The position numbers and the translations under genes are program-made. From DATBFG01 sp036558645 (lineage in GTDB: Bacteria; Acidobacteriota; Terriglobia; Terriglobales; Acidobacteriaceae), in the NCBI GenBank assembly GCA_036558645.1, contig DATBFG010000115.1, positions 10,749 through 74,748 of the forward strand: a DNA stretch of 64,000 nucleotides, given 5' to 3'. This document shows, piece after piece, positions 32,492 through 41,624 of this stretch (its first letter is position 1; each line of letters opens with the position of its first letter). The notes under the pieces were generated by a model, which had not been told where the DNA came from, did no database searches, and saw only the letters and a program-made list of their open reading frames with translations.

Positions 32492-34474
32492 ATGTTCAAG
32501 TCCATTCTCTTTGCTATCGTCGTAATCATGAGCACAGCCTTAGAAGCACAAACGCTACCCGTACCTGCGGCCATTACCGATCCCAAGCAGGTCAATTCGA
32601 AACCCAGCGCGCAGGTCGAACAGGCCGAGCAGTCGCTATCGATCGAACGTCTCTACATGACACGAGCGGTTGGTAGTTCGACCTGGTCTTCGGACGGAAG
32701 GAGCATTGCGTTCATATCGAACATCAGCGGCCGTAGCAATCTGTGGGTGGTTTCGTCTCAAGGAGGGTGGCCGCAGCAATTGACGGTAAGCGATCAGCGC
32801 CAGCTGGCTCCGACCTGGTCTCCCGATGGGAAGTGGATTGCATACATGTCCGATTACGATGGTGACGAGCAATGGGACGTTTTCATTGTGTCGCCGAAAA
32901 CAGGGCAAGTTGTGAATGTTACTCACACACGGGAAGTAGCTGAGCTCTACCCAACTTGGTCGCCGGACGGCCGTTATTTCGCTTACACCGTGAAACCCAA
33001 GACCTCGTCGGTGTATGAAATCGACATTTACGACACATTGATGCGAGAGGTGAAGCACCTGACTACGGGCACGCCCGCGGACAAGATGAACGACAGTCCG
33101 ATCTGGTCTCGAGATGGCAAGTGGATCGCTTATACCCGGGAGCAAGCGAAAGGAACAGATTCGAATATCTTTATCGCCGAGGTCGCCACTGGCGTTAGTA
33201 ATTTGCTCACTCCGCACGATGGCGATCAGCTTTATCGTGCGAGTGATATCTCTCCCGACGGGACAAAGCTACTGATCACCTCAAATGCTGCGAATGGCTA
33301 TGAGAACGTCGGTCTGTTAGATATCGCGAGCAAGAAAATTTCGTGGCTTACTCACGAAAAGTGGGAGATTCATTCCGGGAATTTCTCGCCAGACGGCAAG
33401 GTCGTCACCTGGACTGCGAATATCGACGGCAGTACAGACATCTTTGTGCACGACATAAGAGCGGCGAAGGCCACTTCCCTGCCCTTGCCGAAAGGCGTAA
33501 ACAGTCTAGCTGGATCCGAGTCAGCGTTCTCGCACGATGGATCGCAACTGTTGTATTCACACGATGGGCCGACGTCGCCGAACGACATCTGGGTTCACAA
33601 CATGGCGACGGGTAAGTCGCAGCAAGTTACGCATTCCTTGTTGGCTGGGGTGCCGTCGGATCACTTGGTCGAACCATTGCTTGTGCATTATCCAAGCACG
33701 GATGGCAAATGGACCATCTCGGCATTTTTGTATGTTCCGTTCAATATGCAGCGCAACGGTCAGAATGCCGCGATCGTGTACGTGCACGGCGGTCCAACTT
33801 CCCAGACGCGGAACAGCTTTAATCGCTTTATCCAGCATATGGTTAACCAGGGATACATGATCCTGGCGCCGAACTATCGAGGATCTACGGGCTACGGAAA
33901 AGAGTTTCAGCAGGCGAACCTGCTTGACATGGGCGGCGGTGACTTGCAGGACGTACTGGCAGGAGCGGAGTGGATTAAGCAGACTGGATTTCTTGATCCC
34001 AAGAAAATTGTGCTCATGGGTGCCAGCTATGGCGGCTACATGACCATGATGGGTGTGACAAAGGCGCCGGATGTGTGGGCCGCTGGCGTGCCGATTGTGC
34101 CCTTCGTGAATTACTTCACTGAAATCGAGAACGAAGACCCGGTCCTACGAGAGATGGATTTGGCAACGATGGGGGATCCGGTAAAGAACAAGGATCTCTA
34201 TCACGATCGTTCGCCCATCTTTTTCGTGGACCAGATCAAGGCGCCATTGCTATTGCTCGCGGGAGGGAACGATCCACGCTGTCCGCACAGCGAGGCCCAG
34301 CAAGTAGTCGACGCGATCAAGAAGCGCGGCGGAGTGGTGGAATACAAAGTTTACGAAAACGAAGGGCACGGGTTCGCCCGTATCGAAAACCAGATCGACG
34401 CCTATAAACGCGTCTCCGAGTTCATCAAGGCACATGTGCAACCCGCGGACTGCGGGTGCTCGTTGAAGGAGTAG
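32492..34474 (+). CDS. S9-family prolyl oligopeptidase-type peptidase, exported
   Basis: 660 residues from the ATG at 32492, which begins a signal peptide (MFKSILFAIVVIMSTALEAQ); in-frame codons upstream come from a repeat. The N-terminal WD40/TolB-like propeller has repeats such as PTWSPDGKWIAYMSDYDGDEQWDVFIVS. The C-terminal alpha/beta hydrolase has HGGPTSQTRNSFNRFIQ, nucleophile Ser ~512 in MGASYGGYM, Asp ~594 in GGNDPRCP and His ~626 in NEGHGF. DPP-IV/acylaminoacyl peptidase type, likely periplasmic, cutting peptides. Convergent with an M28 peptidase. Confidence 0.94.
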   Translation: MFKSILFAIVVIMSTALEAQTLPVPAAITDPKQVNSKPSAQVEQAEQSLSIERLYMTRAVGSSTWSSDGRSIAFISNISGRSNLWVVSSQGGWPQQLTVSDQRQLAPTWSPDGKWIAYMSDYDGDEQWDVFIVSPKTGQVVNVTHTREVAELYPTWSPDGRYFAYTVKPKTSSVYEIDIYDTLMREVKHLTTGTPADKMNDSPIWSRDGKWIAYTREQAKGTDSNIFIAEVATGVSNLLTPHDGDQLYRASDISPDGTKLLITSNAANGYENVGLLDIASKKISWLTHEKWEIHSGNFSPDGKVVTWTANIDGSTDIFVHDIRAAKATSLPLPKGVNSLAGSESAFSHDGSQLLYSHDGPTSPNDIWVHNMATGKSQQVTHSLLAGVPSDHLVEPLLVHYPSTDGKWTISAFLYVPFNMQRNGQNAAIVYVHGGPTSQTRNSFNRFIQHMVNQGYMILAPNYRGSTGYGKEFQQANLLDMGGGDLQDVLAGAEWIKQTGFLDPKKIVLMGASYGGYMTMMGVTKAPDVWAAGVPIVPFVNYFTEIENEDPVLREMDLATMGDPVKNKDLYHDRSPIFFVDQIKAPLLLLAGGNDPRCPHSEAQQVVDAIKKRGGVVEYKVYENEGHGFARIENQIDAYKRVSEFIKAHVQPADCGCSLKE

Positions 34475-34475
34475 T

Positions 34476-36161
34476 CTATTTCGGACCCTGCGCGGCAACA
34501 GCCGATGCCGGATGATCCACAAACCTCTGGAAAAAATCTCCTGCATTCCAGCGCGGACGAGCGTCGGCTTGCGCCAGTTCATATCCAATCGCCAGATTGA
34601 TGCGCGTACACTTCACTCCCGCGTTGAAGTCGATTGGCTGATTCATGTCATCCGTGGGCATGTGATAGCGCGTGGCTTCCCAGGCATCAGACATTTTCTT
34701 GCCGTCGATTTTGGGATCGACAGCTTTGAATCCGTCGCTCAGAAATACCGAAGGCACGCCTTTCTTCACGAACGAGTATTGATCACTGCGAATGAAGAAG
34801 ACTTCTTCCGGTAGTGGGTCGGGACTCACTTCAACGCCCATATGTTGGGCGACGCGATCGACGATTGGGCCAATCGTCGAGTGTTCTGAACCCAAAGCAA
34901 CAACATCCTTGAAATCGTAAAGTAGAGAGATGCCGTCAATATTCACATTCGCGATGATGCTCGACATGGGAATGGTTGGATATTCTGCGTAGTATTCGGA
35001 TCCGAGCAAGCCAGCTTCTTCTCCAGTTACTACCAGGAACAGGATTGAACGACGAGGCGCCTTTTCGAGCGATGAGAAGGCATGAGCGATTTCAAGTAGT
35101 GCCGCCGTACCAGATGCGTTATCGAACGCTCCGTTATAGATGGCGTCTCCGTTTACGGGCCGATCGATTCCAATGTGATCGGCGTGTGCACTGAAGACCA
35201 CGTATTCCTTGCTCAACTCCGGATCGGAACCGGGCAAAATACCCGCAATGTTGGGGCTGGTCAACTCGGCGTGCTTACTCACCGCGTGAATGGTTGCACT
35301 TGCTTTCAGGGGGAAAGATTGTGACTTGCTATCAAGCGCTGCCTGCTGGACGCCGTCCCACGAGTGTCCTGAATTTGCAAAGAAGGTGGAAGCCACCTGC
35401 GTGCTTACCCAGGCCGTGGCTTTGATGGTTGGTTGCGCGTCATTAGGTATTCCCCTGGAATCAAGCCATCGAAGAGACGGCGGCTGGAAGAAACGAGCGA
35501 GGGAACGAAACGAAATTCGCTGCTCCTGCTTTCCTCCCCAGATCGAAATGATGCCGATCGCACCGTGCGCAGCAGCGTTGGCGAGCTTAACGTCCCCGTT
35601 CGAGTAATGGGCTCCGGGCGCCGATGGAAATCGAGGAGGGGCTCCGTAGAAAATGAGAACAATCTTCCCTTTGACGTCAACGCCCGCATAGTCGTCGTAG
35701 TTGAATTCAGGTGCGGTTACTCCGTATCCTGCGAACACCAATGAAGCGTCGGCAGTGGAGTCTTGCGAATTAGGATCTCCACGCATGAGAAAGTCGACAT
35801 CCATGGTGAGCGTCTTTTTCGAGCCGTCGACTTTCACTTTCAACGAACTCAGATCTCGCTGCAGTTCAATTTTTCGGAAACGAATGCTCTGAAAGTATGT
35901 GCCGTTATCCCCAGCAGGCTTCAAACCCATCTCTTCAAATTGTGAGCGCACGTACGTCGCGGCGAGTTGGTATCCGCGCGTGCCGGTTCCGCGTCCTTCG
36001 AGTAAGTCATCAGCAAGAAAACTCATCTGCGCCCGAATCCCTTCCGGGCGAATGTGGCGGAGGAGTTGTTCTGGGGGGAAGTTGTCGGAAGAATTCTGTG
36101 CCAAGCTGACTATTGTTAGAAACAACACGGTTAAGGACGTGGAGAGAGATTTACGTACCAA
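34476..36161 (-). CDS. M28-family metallopeptidase with PA insert, exported
   Basis: 561 residues from a TTG at 36161 that lies seven bases after GGAGG and opens a signal peptide (VRKSLSTSLTVLFLTIVSLAQ); the open frame upstream overlaps hemD and is unlikely. Zn ligands of the M28 fold: H and D in FSAHADHIG.., D in YNGAFDNASGTAALLEIA, E-E in VVTGEEAGLLGSEYY, D in NVNIDGIS, and a late H (TRYHMPTDD). The PA-type insert lies around residues 110-290. Likely an aminopeptidase in the periplasm. It may be read through from the hem operon (about 50 bp after hemD). Confidence 0.92.
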   Translation of the reverse strand: MVRKSLSTSLTVLFLTIVSLAQNSSDNFPPEQLLRHIRPEGIRAQMSFLADDLLEGRGTGTRGYQLAATYVRSQFEEMGLKPAGDNGTYFQSIRFRKIELQRDLSSLKVKVDGSKKTLTMDVDFLMRGDPNSQDSTADASLVFAGYGVTAPEFNYDDYAGVDVKGKIVLIFYGAPPRFPSAPGAHYSNGDVKLANAAAHGAIGIISIWGGKQEQRISFRSLARFFQPPSLRWLDSRGIPNDAQPTIKATAWVSTQVASTFFANSGHSWDGVQQAALDSKSQSFPLKASATIHAVSKHAELTSPNIAGILPGSDPELSKEYVVFSAHADHIGIDRPVNGDAIYNGAFDNASGTAALLEIAHAFSSLEKAPRRSILFLVVTGEEAGLLGSEYYAEYPTIPMSSIIANVNIDGISLLYDFKDVVALGSEHSTIGPIVDRVAQHMGVEVSPDPLPEEVFFIRSDQYSFVKKGVPSVFLSDGFKAVDPKIDGKKMSDAWEATRYHMPTDDMNQPIDFNAGVKCTRINLAIGYELAQADARPRWNAGDFFQRFVDHPASAVAAQGPK

Positions 36162-36213
36162 GGAACTTCCTCCGAACAAAATAGGTGGGACACATTCTAA
36201 CCCGGCGACAGAG

Positions 36214-37014
36214 CTATTGATTGAACGAAGTGACGAGGGCCTCGATGAGGCCCGGCATAGTGTATTCACGGGCTTCGATGTCTACGGGTAACTTCAGCTC
36301 ACGAAGTGTGTGGGAAGTGACCGGCCCGATTGACGCCATCTGGATGCCTTGAAGTTTGCTTCGAGACATCCCCTTTAACAATTGTAGAAAGTTTCGTGCA
36401 GTGGAGGAACTCGTGAAGGTGATGGCATGTGGGCGCTGTTTAGGATTGCCTAAGATTCGTTGTAAGCGTTTCCGCGAGGACTCAGGCCTAACGGTTTCGT
36501 AGGCTTCGACGACGTCAACCTCGGCGCCCAATGTCCGGAGTTCCCGCGGAATCACATCCCGTGCCACCTTGGCACGAGCCAGCAGTATCCGCTTATTGTG
36601 GACTCTGTTTCGAAGACTATCTACTACCGACTCCGCGACGTACTCGTCAGGAACCAGGTGAACTTTCAGACCACGACTCTCGAGTGCTTTTTTTGTTGCT
36701 GGGCCGATGGCTGCTACTTGCAAGTGCTTCAGCGCTCGTTTCGTGAGTCCAAGGCTTTGCAATCGATTCCGCAAAGCATCCACGCCGTTAACGCTGGTGA
36801 GGATGAGCCAATCGTAGGTGTCGATTTTTCGGAGGGCTGAATCGAGGGGCCGGTAGGACCGTGGTTTGCGGATTTCGATGAAGGGGATCTCGATGACTTC
36901 AGCGCCCAGCCGCCTAAGATCGCGAGACAGCGAGCCGGCCTGATGACGAGCTCGGCCAACCAGGATGCGTACACCTTTGAGCGGCTTCGCGGAATGTGGC
37001 TGTTTGGAGGTCAA
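36214..37014 (-). CDS. hemD: Uroporphyrinogen-III synthase
   Basis: 266 residues. Cyclises hydroxymethylbilane with inversion of ring D. The fold shows two Rossmann-like lobes: KGVRILVGRARHQAGSLSRDLRRLGAEVIEIPFIEI..YDWLILTSVNGVDALRNRL and VDVVEAYETVRPES..AITFTSSSTARNFLQLL, ending ASIGPVTSHTLRELKLPVDIEAREYTMPGLIEAL. HemD is poorly conserved but these blocks and the position after hemC make the call firm. The start appears to be TTG at 37014. 23 bp after the hemC stop. Confidence 0.93.
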   Translation of the reverse strand: MTSKQPHSAKPLKGVRILVGRARHQAGSLSRDLRRLGAEVIEIPFIEIRKPRSYRPLDSALRKIDTYDWLILTSVNGVDALRNRLQSLGLTKRALKHLQVAAIGPATKKALESRGLKVHLVPDEYVAESVVDSLRNRVHNKRILLARAKVARDVIPRELRTLGAEVDVVEAYETVRPESSRKRLQRILGNPKQRPHAITFTSSSTARNFLQLLKGMSRSKLQGIQMASIGPVTSHTLRELKLPVDIEAREYTMPGLIEALVTSFNQ

Positions 37015-37037
37015 GGGTTAGTTCCAACGTACGACCG

Positions 37038-37973
37038 TCAGGGTTGCTGCGGGACAGCGATTCCCTGTCCGTATACTGCTTCAAGAATCGAGGCGCCGCC
37101 ACGGCTAAGCAATATCTCGCCAACAGCCTCACCGAGCGTAACGGGATCATCGCCATCGCGCTCTTCCCGCAGCACTGTTGAGCCATCGGGATGTGCTACG
37201 AGCCCGCGAAGATGCAAGCTTCCGGCGCGCATTTCGGCCGAGGCTCCAATCGGAACCTGGCAACCGCCACCAAGCTTGTTTAACAGGGCACGTTCGCATG
37301 TTGTGGTCGCACGCGCGGAAGGATCGTCGAGAAAGGCCAAGAGTTCGCGTGTGGCCACATCTCCTGCGCGAATTTCGATGCCTAACGCGCCCTGCCCTGC
37401 TGCCGGGCACATGATTTCTGCCGGGATGACCTGTTTTACCAAGGCGGTCTTTCCCAGGCGATTCAGGCCCGCGGCGGCCAGAATGATGGCATCGTAGTCT
37501 CCCGCCTCAAGCTTTCGAAGGCGAGTATCGACATTGCCCCGTAGGGGAGAGATCTCGAGATCGGGCCGCAAGACTTTCAATTGTGCCTGTCGGCGCAGAC
37601 TACTGGTTCCGACATGCGCATGTGGCGGAAGCGCCTCGATGCTTTCGTAGCGTACGGAGCAAAAGACATCGTTCGTGTTCTCTCGCTTTGTAATGGCCGC
37701 AATTTCAAAGCCTCGCGATAACTCCGTCGGCAGATCCTTCAAGCTGTGCACGGCAAGATCGACGCGGCCTTCCGCGAGCGCTTCTTCGATTTCCTTGGTG
37801 AACATACCCTTGGTACCGACCTTTGCCAATGCAACATCGAGGATCTTGTCTCCAGTGGTCTTGATGATTTCAAGTTCAACGGTGTGGCCTTGCTCGCGCA
37901 GGAGTGAGGTGATGTGGTTAGCCTGCCATAGGGCAAGTTGCGATCCGCGAGAGCCGATGCGCAGGCGTACCAC
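37038..37973 (-). CDS. hemC: Hydroxymethylbilane synthase (porphobilinogen deaminase)
   Basis: 311 residues. Polymerises four porphobilinogens. Motifs: RIGSRGSQLALWQA at the N-terminus, DLAVHSLKDLPTEL, GTSSLRRQAQLKVLRPDL and GNVDTRLRKL for cofactor/substrate binding, and C238 in GGGCQVPIG, which carries the dipyrromethane cofactor. The GTG start overlaps the hemA stop by one base (TAGTG), indicating coupled translation. Confidence 0.97.
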   Translation of the reverse strand: MVRLRIGSRGSQLALWQANHITSLLREQGHTVELEIIKTTGDKILDVALAKVGTKGMFTKEIEEALAEGRVDLAVHSLKDLPTELSRGFEIAAITKRENTNDVFCSVRYESIEALPPHAHVGTSSLRRQAQLKVLRPDLEISPLRGNVDTRLRKLEAGDYDAIILAAAGLNRLGKTALVKQVIPAEIMCPAAGQGALGIEIRAGDVATRELLAFLDDPSARATTTCERALLNKLGGGCQVPIGASAEMRAGSLHLRGLVAHPDGSTVLREERDGDDPVTLGEAVGEILLSRGGASILEAVYGQGIAVPQQP

Positions 37974-39271
37974 TATCGCGACGCTCCCGGATCGCCGCCG
38001 GACTGGCCTGATTTCCTGTCTTGAAGATTGAACAAGCGCCGAACCAGATCAACGACGGTTGTGGCTTCTGCTTCACGGGCTGCCGTCTTTAGAGCGCTGA
38101 TGGGCGTGTGCATGATCTTATTCACGATCCCGCGGGTGAGAGTTTCGATCGCTAGTTCCTGGTCGGGACTTAACGAGCCTAGACGTCCGCGAACGCGATC
38201 GATCTCAGCTTGGCGAATGGTTTCGAGATGATCCTGGAGCGAAACAATCGTGGGCACGACATCCAGTGTCTGAAGGCGAGAGTGGAAGCGCTCTACCTCG
38301 GTACTGATGATCTGCTCGGCGTGTTCTGCTTCCTTCTTACGGTCTGCTACGTGAGAGGCGACGGCCTGCTGCAGGTCGTCGATGTCGTAAACGAATATGC
38401 CGTCGACCTTGTTCAGTTCGGGATCTACATCGCGAGGGACCGCGATATCGATAAAGAACATTGGGCGATTCTTGCGGCGACTAAGGAAGAGTTCTGCGTG
38501 TTCACGGCGGAAGATGGCGTGTGGAGAACCGGTCGATGTGATGACGATATCGCCGCGATCACAGGTATCGTAAAGGCGGCTAAATTCGACGGCCTGCCCG
38601 TCGAATTTCTGAGCCAGGCGAATAGCGCGATCGTACGTGCGGTTCGCTACGAAGATGGAGCCTGCACCGTGGGCGAGCAGATGCCTCGCGGCCAATTCGC
38701 TCATCTTCCCTGCCCCTACTAGATACACATTCTTGCCATGCAGGGTTCCAAAAATCTTCTTGGCCAGTTCTACGGCCACTGATGCGACCGAAACAGCCGA
38801 GGAGCCCACTGCAGTCTCGGTCCGTACTCTCTTGGCGACGGCAAAGGCACGAGTCAGTAGCAGATCGAGTTGCGAGTGTATGGCGCCTACGGCGCGGGCA
38901 GTAGCATAGGCCTCTTTGACCTGGCCCAGGATCTGCGGCTCACCGACTACCATGGAATCCAGGCTGGAGGTTACTCGAAACAGGTGGCGTATGGCATCAC
39001 GCTCCTTGTATTCGTACAGGTGAGGTGTAAGTTCGGCAGAGTCGAGATGAAAGTATTCCTGGATGAAACTACGTAGATCAGCGCTGCCATTCTTCGTTTG
39101 AGCCAGCAATTCCACGCGATTACAGGTCGAAATAATCAAACCTTCATCGATCCCAGGAAAGCGAGTCAACAATTTCAACGCTTCTGGCAAGCGTGACTCG
39201 GGAATGGCGAGACGCTCACGCACCTCGACCGGCGCCGTGTGATGGTTCACGCCGATGAGTTGAAAGTTCAT
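37973..39271 (-). CDS. hemA: Glutamyl-tRNA reductase
   Basis: 432 residues from the ATG at 39271; the longer frame overlaps ccsA and is not used. Reduces Glu-tRNA to glutamate-1-semialdehyde with NADPH, the first step of the C5 haem pathway. N-terminus MNFQLIGVNHHTAPVEVRERLA; catalytic C50 in IISTCNRVE; NADPH domain with VYLVGAGKMSELAARHL; C-terminal dimerisation helix. The start overlaps the ccsA stop as ATGA. hemL and hemB are not in the window. Confidence 0.97.
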   Translation of the reverse strand: MNFQLIGVNHHTAPVEVRERLAIPESRLPEALKLLTRFPGIDEGLIISTCNRVELLAQTKNGSADLRSFIQEYFHLDSAELTPHLYEYKERDAIRHLFRVTSSLDSMVVGEPQILGQVKEAYATARAVGAIHSQLDLLLTRAFAVAKRVRTETAVGSSAVSVASVAVELAKKIFGTLHGKNVYLVGAGKMSELAARHLLAHGAGSIFVANRTYDRAIRLAQKFDGQAVEFSRLYDTCDRGDIVITSTGSPHAIFRREHAELFLSRRKNRPMFFIDIAVPRDVDPELNKVDGIFVYDIDDLQQAVASHVADRKKEAEHAEQIISTEVERFHSRLQTLDVVPTIVSLQDHLETIRQAEIDRVRGRLGSLSPDQELAIETLTRGIVNKIMHTPISALKTAAREAEATTVVDLVRRLFNLQDRKSGQSGGDPGASR

Positions 39272-40083
39272 GACTGAACGAACCTGTGAATCGTGCTGAA
39301 ATAGTTTGCTGCCCAGGCGACAATCGCTGTCGCGAAAGCGCCGGCAGCGAGGTAGGCGGCACGGCGCCCGCGCCATCCTGCCGTCCAACGCGTGTAGAGC
39401 ATGATCAGATACACAGCCCACATCAAAAGCGAAAGCAGTATCTTAGGATCGAGGACGTTCACTCGTCCAAATGTCGTTTGCGCCACTACCGTCCCTGCGA
39501 TCAGACCCAGGGTCATGAATGGGAAGCCGAGAAGAAGCGCCCGATAACCGATTTCATCGATGACTTCCAGGGCCGGTAGCCGGGTGATGAATCCCCCGGC
39601 TTTCTTGGATTTGAGACTGCGTTCCTGAATCAGATAAAGCAGACTGGCTCCGAAGCTTAAGAACAATGCAGCGTAGCCGGTAAAGATCAATGCAATGTGG
39701 GCGAAGAGCCATCCCTTGGCCATCGTAGGAGAGGCCTTCAGAAAGGGCTGCTGTCCGGTAGCGGCCACAAACGTAATTAGAAAGACAACGGGAAAGACAA
39801 TGATTCCGGGAGAGGTCGTCTTATAAACAGCATAGGTGATCATGAACACCATCATGATCAGAAAGGCCAGTAACGATTCCGAATTGTGTACCGATGCCAG
39901 CGTGACTTGGCCCGAGAGAACAACGCCTTCCATCAGGGATACAAAATGAAAGACCATGCCAAGATAGGCCGCATGCAAGGCGATCTTGGCAAGAAGGTCA
40001 CTGGTCCGCGACAGCGCTACCAGGGCATACAGCAACCCGACTGCGTAGAATGCAAGCGCTATTCGCAACCAGAGTATCGGCAT
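39268..40083 (-). CDS. CcsA/HemX-type cytochrome c assembly membrane protein
   Basis: 271 residues, about eight hydrophobic helices. Contains the conserved G-W-x-x-A-x-H (GWLFAHIALIFTGYAALFLSF) in place of a full tryptophan-rich WWD motif, and His residues in loops (LHAAYLGMVFHFVS) that could ligate haem. HemX-like members sit upstream of hemA in many bacteria and influence haem synthesis or export. First gene of the ccsA-hemA-hemC-hemD run, coupled to hemA by ATGA. A CRP/FNR-like palindrome lies ~100 bp upstream. Confidence 0.88.
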   Translation of the reverse strand: MPILWLRIALAFYAVGLLYALVALSRTSDLLAKIALHAAYLGMVFHFVSLMEGVVLSGQVTLASVHNSESLLAFLIMMVFMITYAVYKTTSPGIIVFPVVFLITFVAATGQQPFLKASPTMAKGWLFAHIALIFTGYAALFLSFGASLLYLIQERSLKSKKAGGFITRLPALEVIDEIGYRALLLGFPFMTLGLIAGTVVAQTTFGRVNVLDPKILLSLLMWAVYLIMLYTRWTAGWRGRRAAYLAAGAFATAIVAWAANYFSTIHRFVQS

Positions 40084-40173
40084 AATCGTTAGCTTTTCCG
40101 GGGGCTACCCGACACATCCCGCCACGGTGATTATAGTCTGCCCTGTGGAAGGGGCATGCCGCTGGATGTGTTG

Positions 40174-40200
40174 TCACATGTGAGTGTGATGTACATCACA
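40174..40200. promoter_or_regulatory. CRP/FNR-type operator pair upstream of the haem operon
   Basis: TGTGATGTACATCACA (40185-40200) is a perfect 16-bp palindrome matching TGTGA-N6-TCACA. Immediately beside it TCACATGTGA (40174-40183) is a perfect 10-bp palindrome. They lie 90-115 bp before the ccsA start. The strongest regulatory site read in this window. Confidence 0.65.
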
Positions 40201-40251
40201 AGTAGTACGGAACAGGGATTTGGCTGGATTTAGCCCAGGACAGTCCGGGGA

Positions 40252-40620
40252 CTACGCGACGCCGAGGGTACTGAGAACGCGCTCCAGAGAGTCACTATCG
40301 AGAATTAACCTGCGGCCTTCGTTTTTCATATCGGGGATAGCGTCGAACGCTTCGAAAAGGCGCATCTTCGCAGCGCCATATTGCTCGGCGTCACTGAGGG
40401 TGCGGCCGTGGACTGAAGTCCAAACGCGAGTACCGTCATCAAGGAGAAATATGCTGACCGAGAATGTTGATTTACGGTCGGAAGTGACATCGAAGACGTA
40501 CTCTGTGCCGGGAGCTTCACCCGGCACAGTGGGGCGCCTGCCAACAAAATAGTACTGGTAAACGTATCCCTGGCCGCCGGTGTAGGTTTTCATCCGACGG
40601 ACAGGCTGAGCATCAGTCAT
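40252..40620 (-). CDS. Hypothetical protein
   Basis: 122 residues, soluble: TYTGGQGYVYQYYFVGRRP..GTEYVFDVTSDRKSTFSVSIFLLDDGTRVWTSVHGRTLSDAEQYGAAKMRLFEAFD. The FDVTSDRK and VHGRTLSDAEQYGAAKMRLFEAFD blocks look like a compact alpha+beta domain that I recall in other acidobacterial proteins without function. Ends 168 bp upstream of ccsA, with the CRP-like palindromes in between, so it is probably a separate transcript. Confidence 0.65.
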   Translation of the reverse strand: MTDAQPVRRMKTYTGGQGYVYQYYFVGRRPTVPGEAPGTEYVFDVTSDRKSTFSVSIFLLDDGTRVWTSVHGRTLSDAEQYGAAKMRLFEAFDAIPDMKNEGRRLILDSDSLERVLSTLGVA

Positions 40621-40649
40621 GCGTTTTATTCTATAGGCTTCATGTTCGA

Positions 40650-41138
40650 TTAAGCGGCTTTCTGAGCAAGCAGTTGCTCAAGGCGATCGTAGCCCGCTGC
40701 AACACCGCTCTCCATCGGGCTCTTCAACACACTATCGCGAGCTTCTTTTGAGGAATACTGCACGACTTGCGTAACGGTGGTCCTGCCGCCGGATTCGGTC
40801 AGCAGAACGGTGCCGACGGCTTCGCCGGGGTACCATGCCTCGTCAAATTTTTCGGTGGAAACAATGCGTTCGGGCACCACGATCTCGCGATAAACGCCAC
40901 CCATGCCCATTTCGTTGCCGTTATTATGACGCCAGACATAGCGATAACTTCCGCCGACACGGAAATCTATCTCACAAACCGGCATCGTCCATCCCGGTGG
41001 ACCTAGGAGCCATTGCCTTACCAGTCCTGGCTTCGTAAAAGCGTCGAAGACCAGTTCGCGTGGAGCGGTAAACTCGCGTGTCATCACAATTTCGCGGTCA
41101 CCGCGTGCCTCTACCTTAAGCTTGCCGGGGTTTGCCAT
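40650..41138 (-). CDS. SRPBCC/AHSA1-family protein
   Basis: 162 residues with the START-like ligand-binding fold: IVMTREFTAPRELVFDAFTKPGLVRQWLLGPPGWTMPVCEIDFRVGGSYRYVW..GGVYREIVVPERIVSTEKFD..GEAVGTVLLTESGGRTTVTQVVQYSSKEARD. The block W.GP.g..m...e.D.R.GG.yr.v is the AHSA1 hallmark. Its ATG overlaps the stop of the upstream ArsR gene (TAATG). Such pairs are common; the ligand is unknown. Confidence 0.9.
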   Translation of the reverse strand: MANPGKLKVEARGDREIVMTREFTAPRELVFDAFTKPGLVRQWLLGPPGWTMPVCEIDFRVGGSYRYVWRHNNGNEMGMGGVYREIVVPERIVSTEKFDEAWYPGEAVGTVLLTESGGRTTVTQVVQYSSKEARDSVLKSPMESGVAAGYDRLEQLLAQKAA

Positions 41139-41554
41139 TAGTGCGTTCTCCTCTCGATATGAGTGTGCAGGGCATGAGCGCGTCGCTTGGCCCTCGCTTG
41201 TTTCTTTGGTGCAGACTTCAACTGATCAAGCAAAGCATCCAAGCGCTGAAACTGCCCTTCCCAGAACTGCCGATAAGTTTCGATCCACTGGCTGGCCTCG
41301 GCGAGTGGTGCGGCCTCCAGGCGACGCGGCCTTCTCTGAGCCTCGCGCGCCCGGGAAATCAGGCCGGCACGCTCCAGCACCTTCAGATGCTTGGAAATCG
41401 CAGGTTGAGACATCGCAAAGGGCTCGGCAAGTTCGCTTACAGAAGCATCTCCTTCGGCGAGACGAGCCAAAATGGCGCGGCGTGTCGGATCTGCCAGGGC
41501 TGCGAAAGTCGCGTCGAGGGAGCCAACCGTTTGTGTATAACCATGCAGTTCCAT
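41138..41554 (-). CDS. ArsR-family transcriptional regulator
   Basis: 138 residues. Winged helix-turn-helix: FAALADPTRRAILARLAEGDASVSELAEPFAMSQPAISKHLKVLERAGLISRAREAQRRPRRLEAAPLAEASQWIETYRQFWEGQF. It lacks the CVC metal-binding motif of ArsR/SmtB proper and matches the subgroup paired with SRPBCC proteins. It presumably represses its own two-gene operon and responds to something other than metal. Overlaps the next gene by one base. Confidence 0.92.
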   Translation of the reverse strand: MELHGYTQTVGSLDATFAALADPTRRAILARLAEGDASVSELAEPFAMSQPAISKHLKVLERAGLISRAREAQRRPRRLEAAPLAEASQWIETYRQFWEGQFQRLDALLDQLKSAPKKQARAKRRAHALHTHIERRTH

Positions 41555-41624
41555 AACCGATAGGTAATATATTGCGGAGCACTCCAGACGTCAAGCGAAA
41601 AGAAGCTTCATGAGTCAAGAAGCG

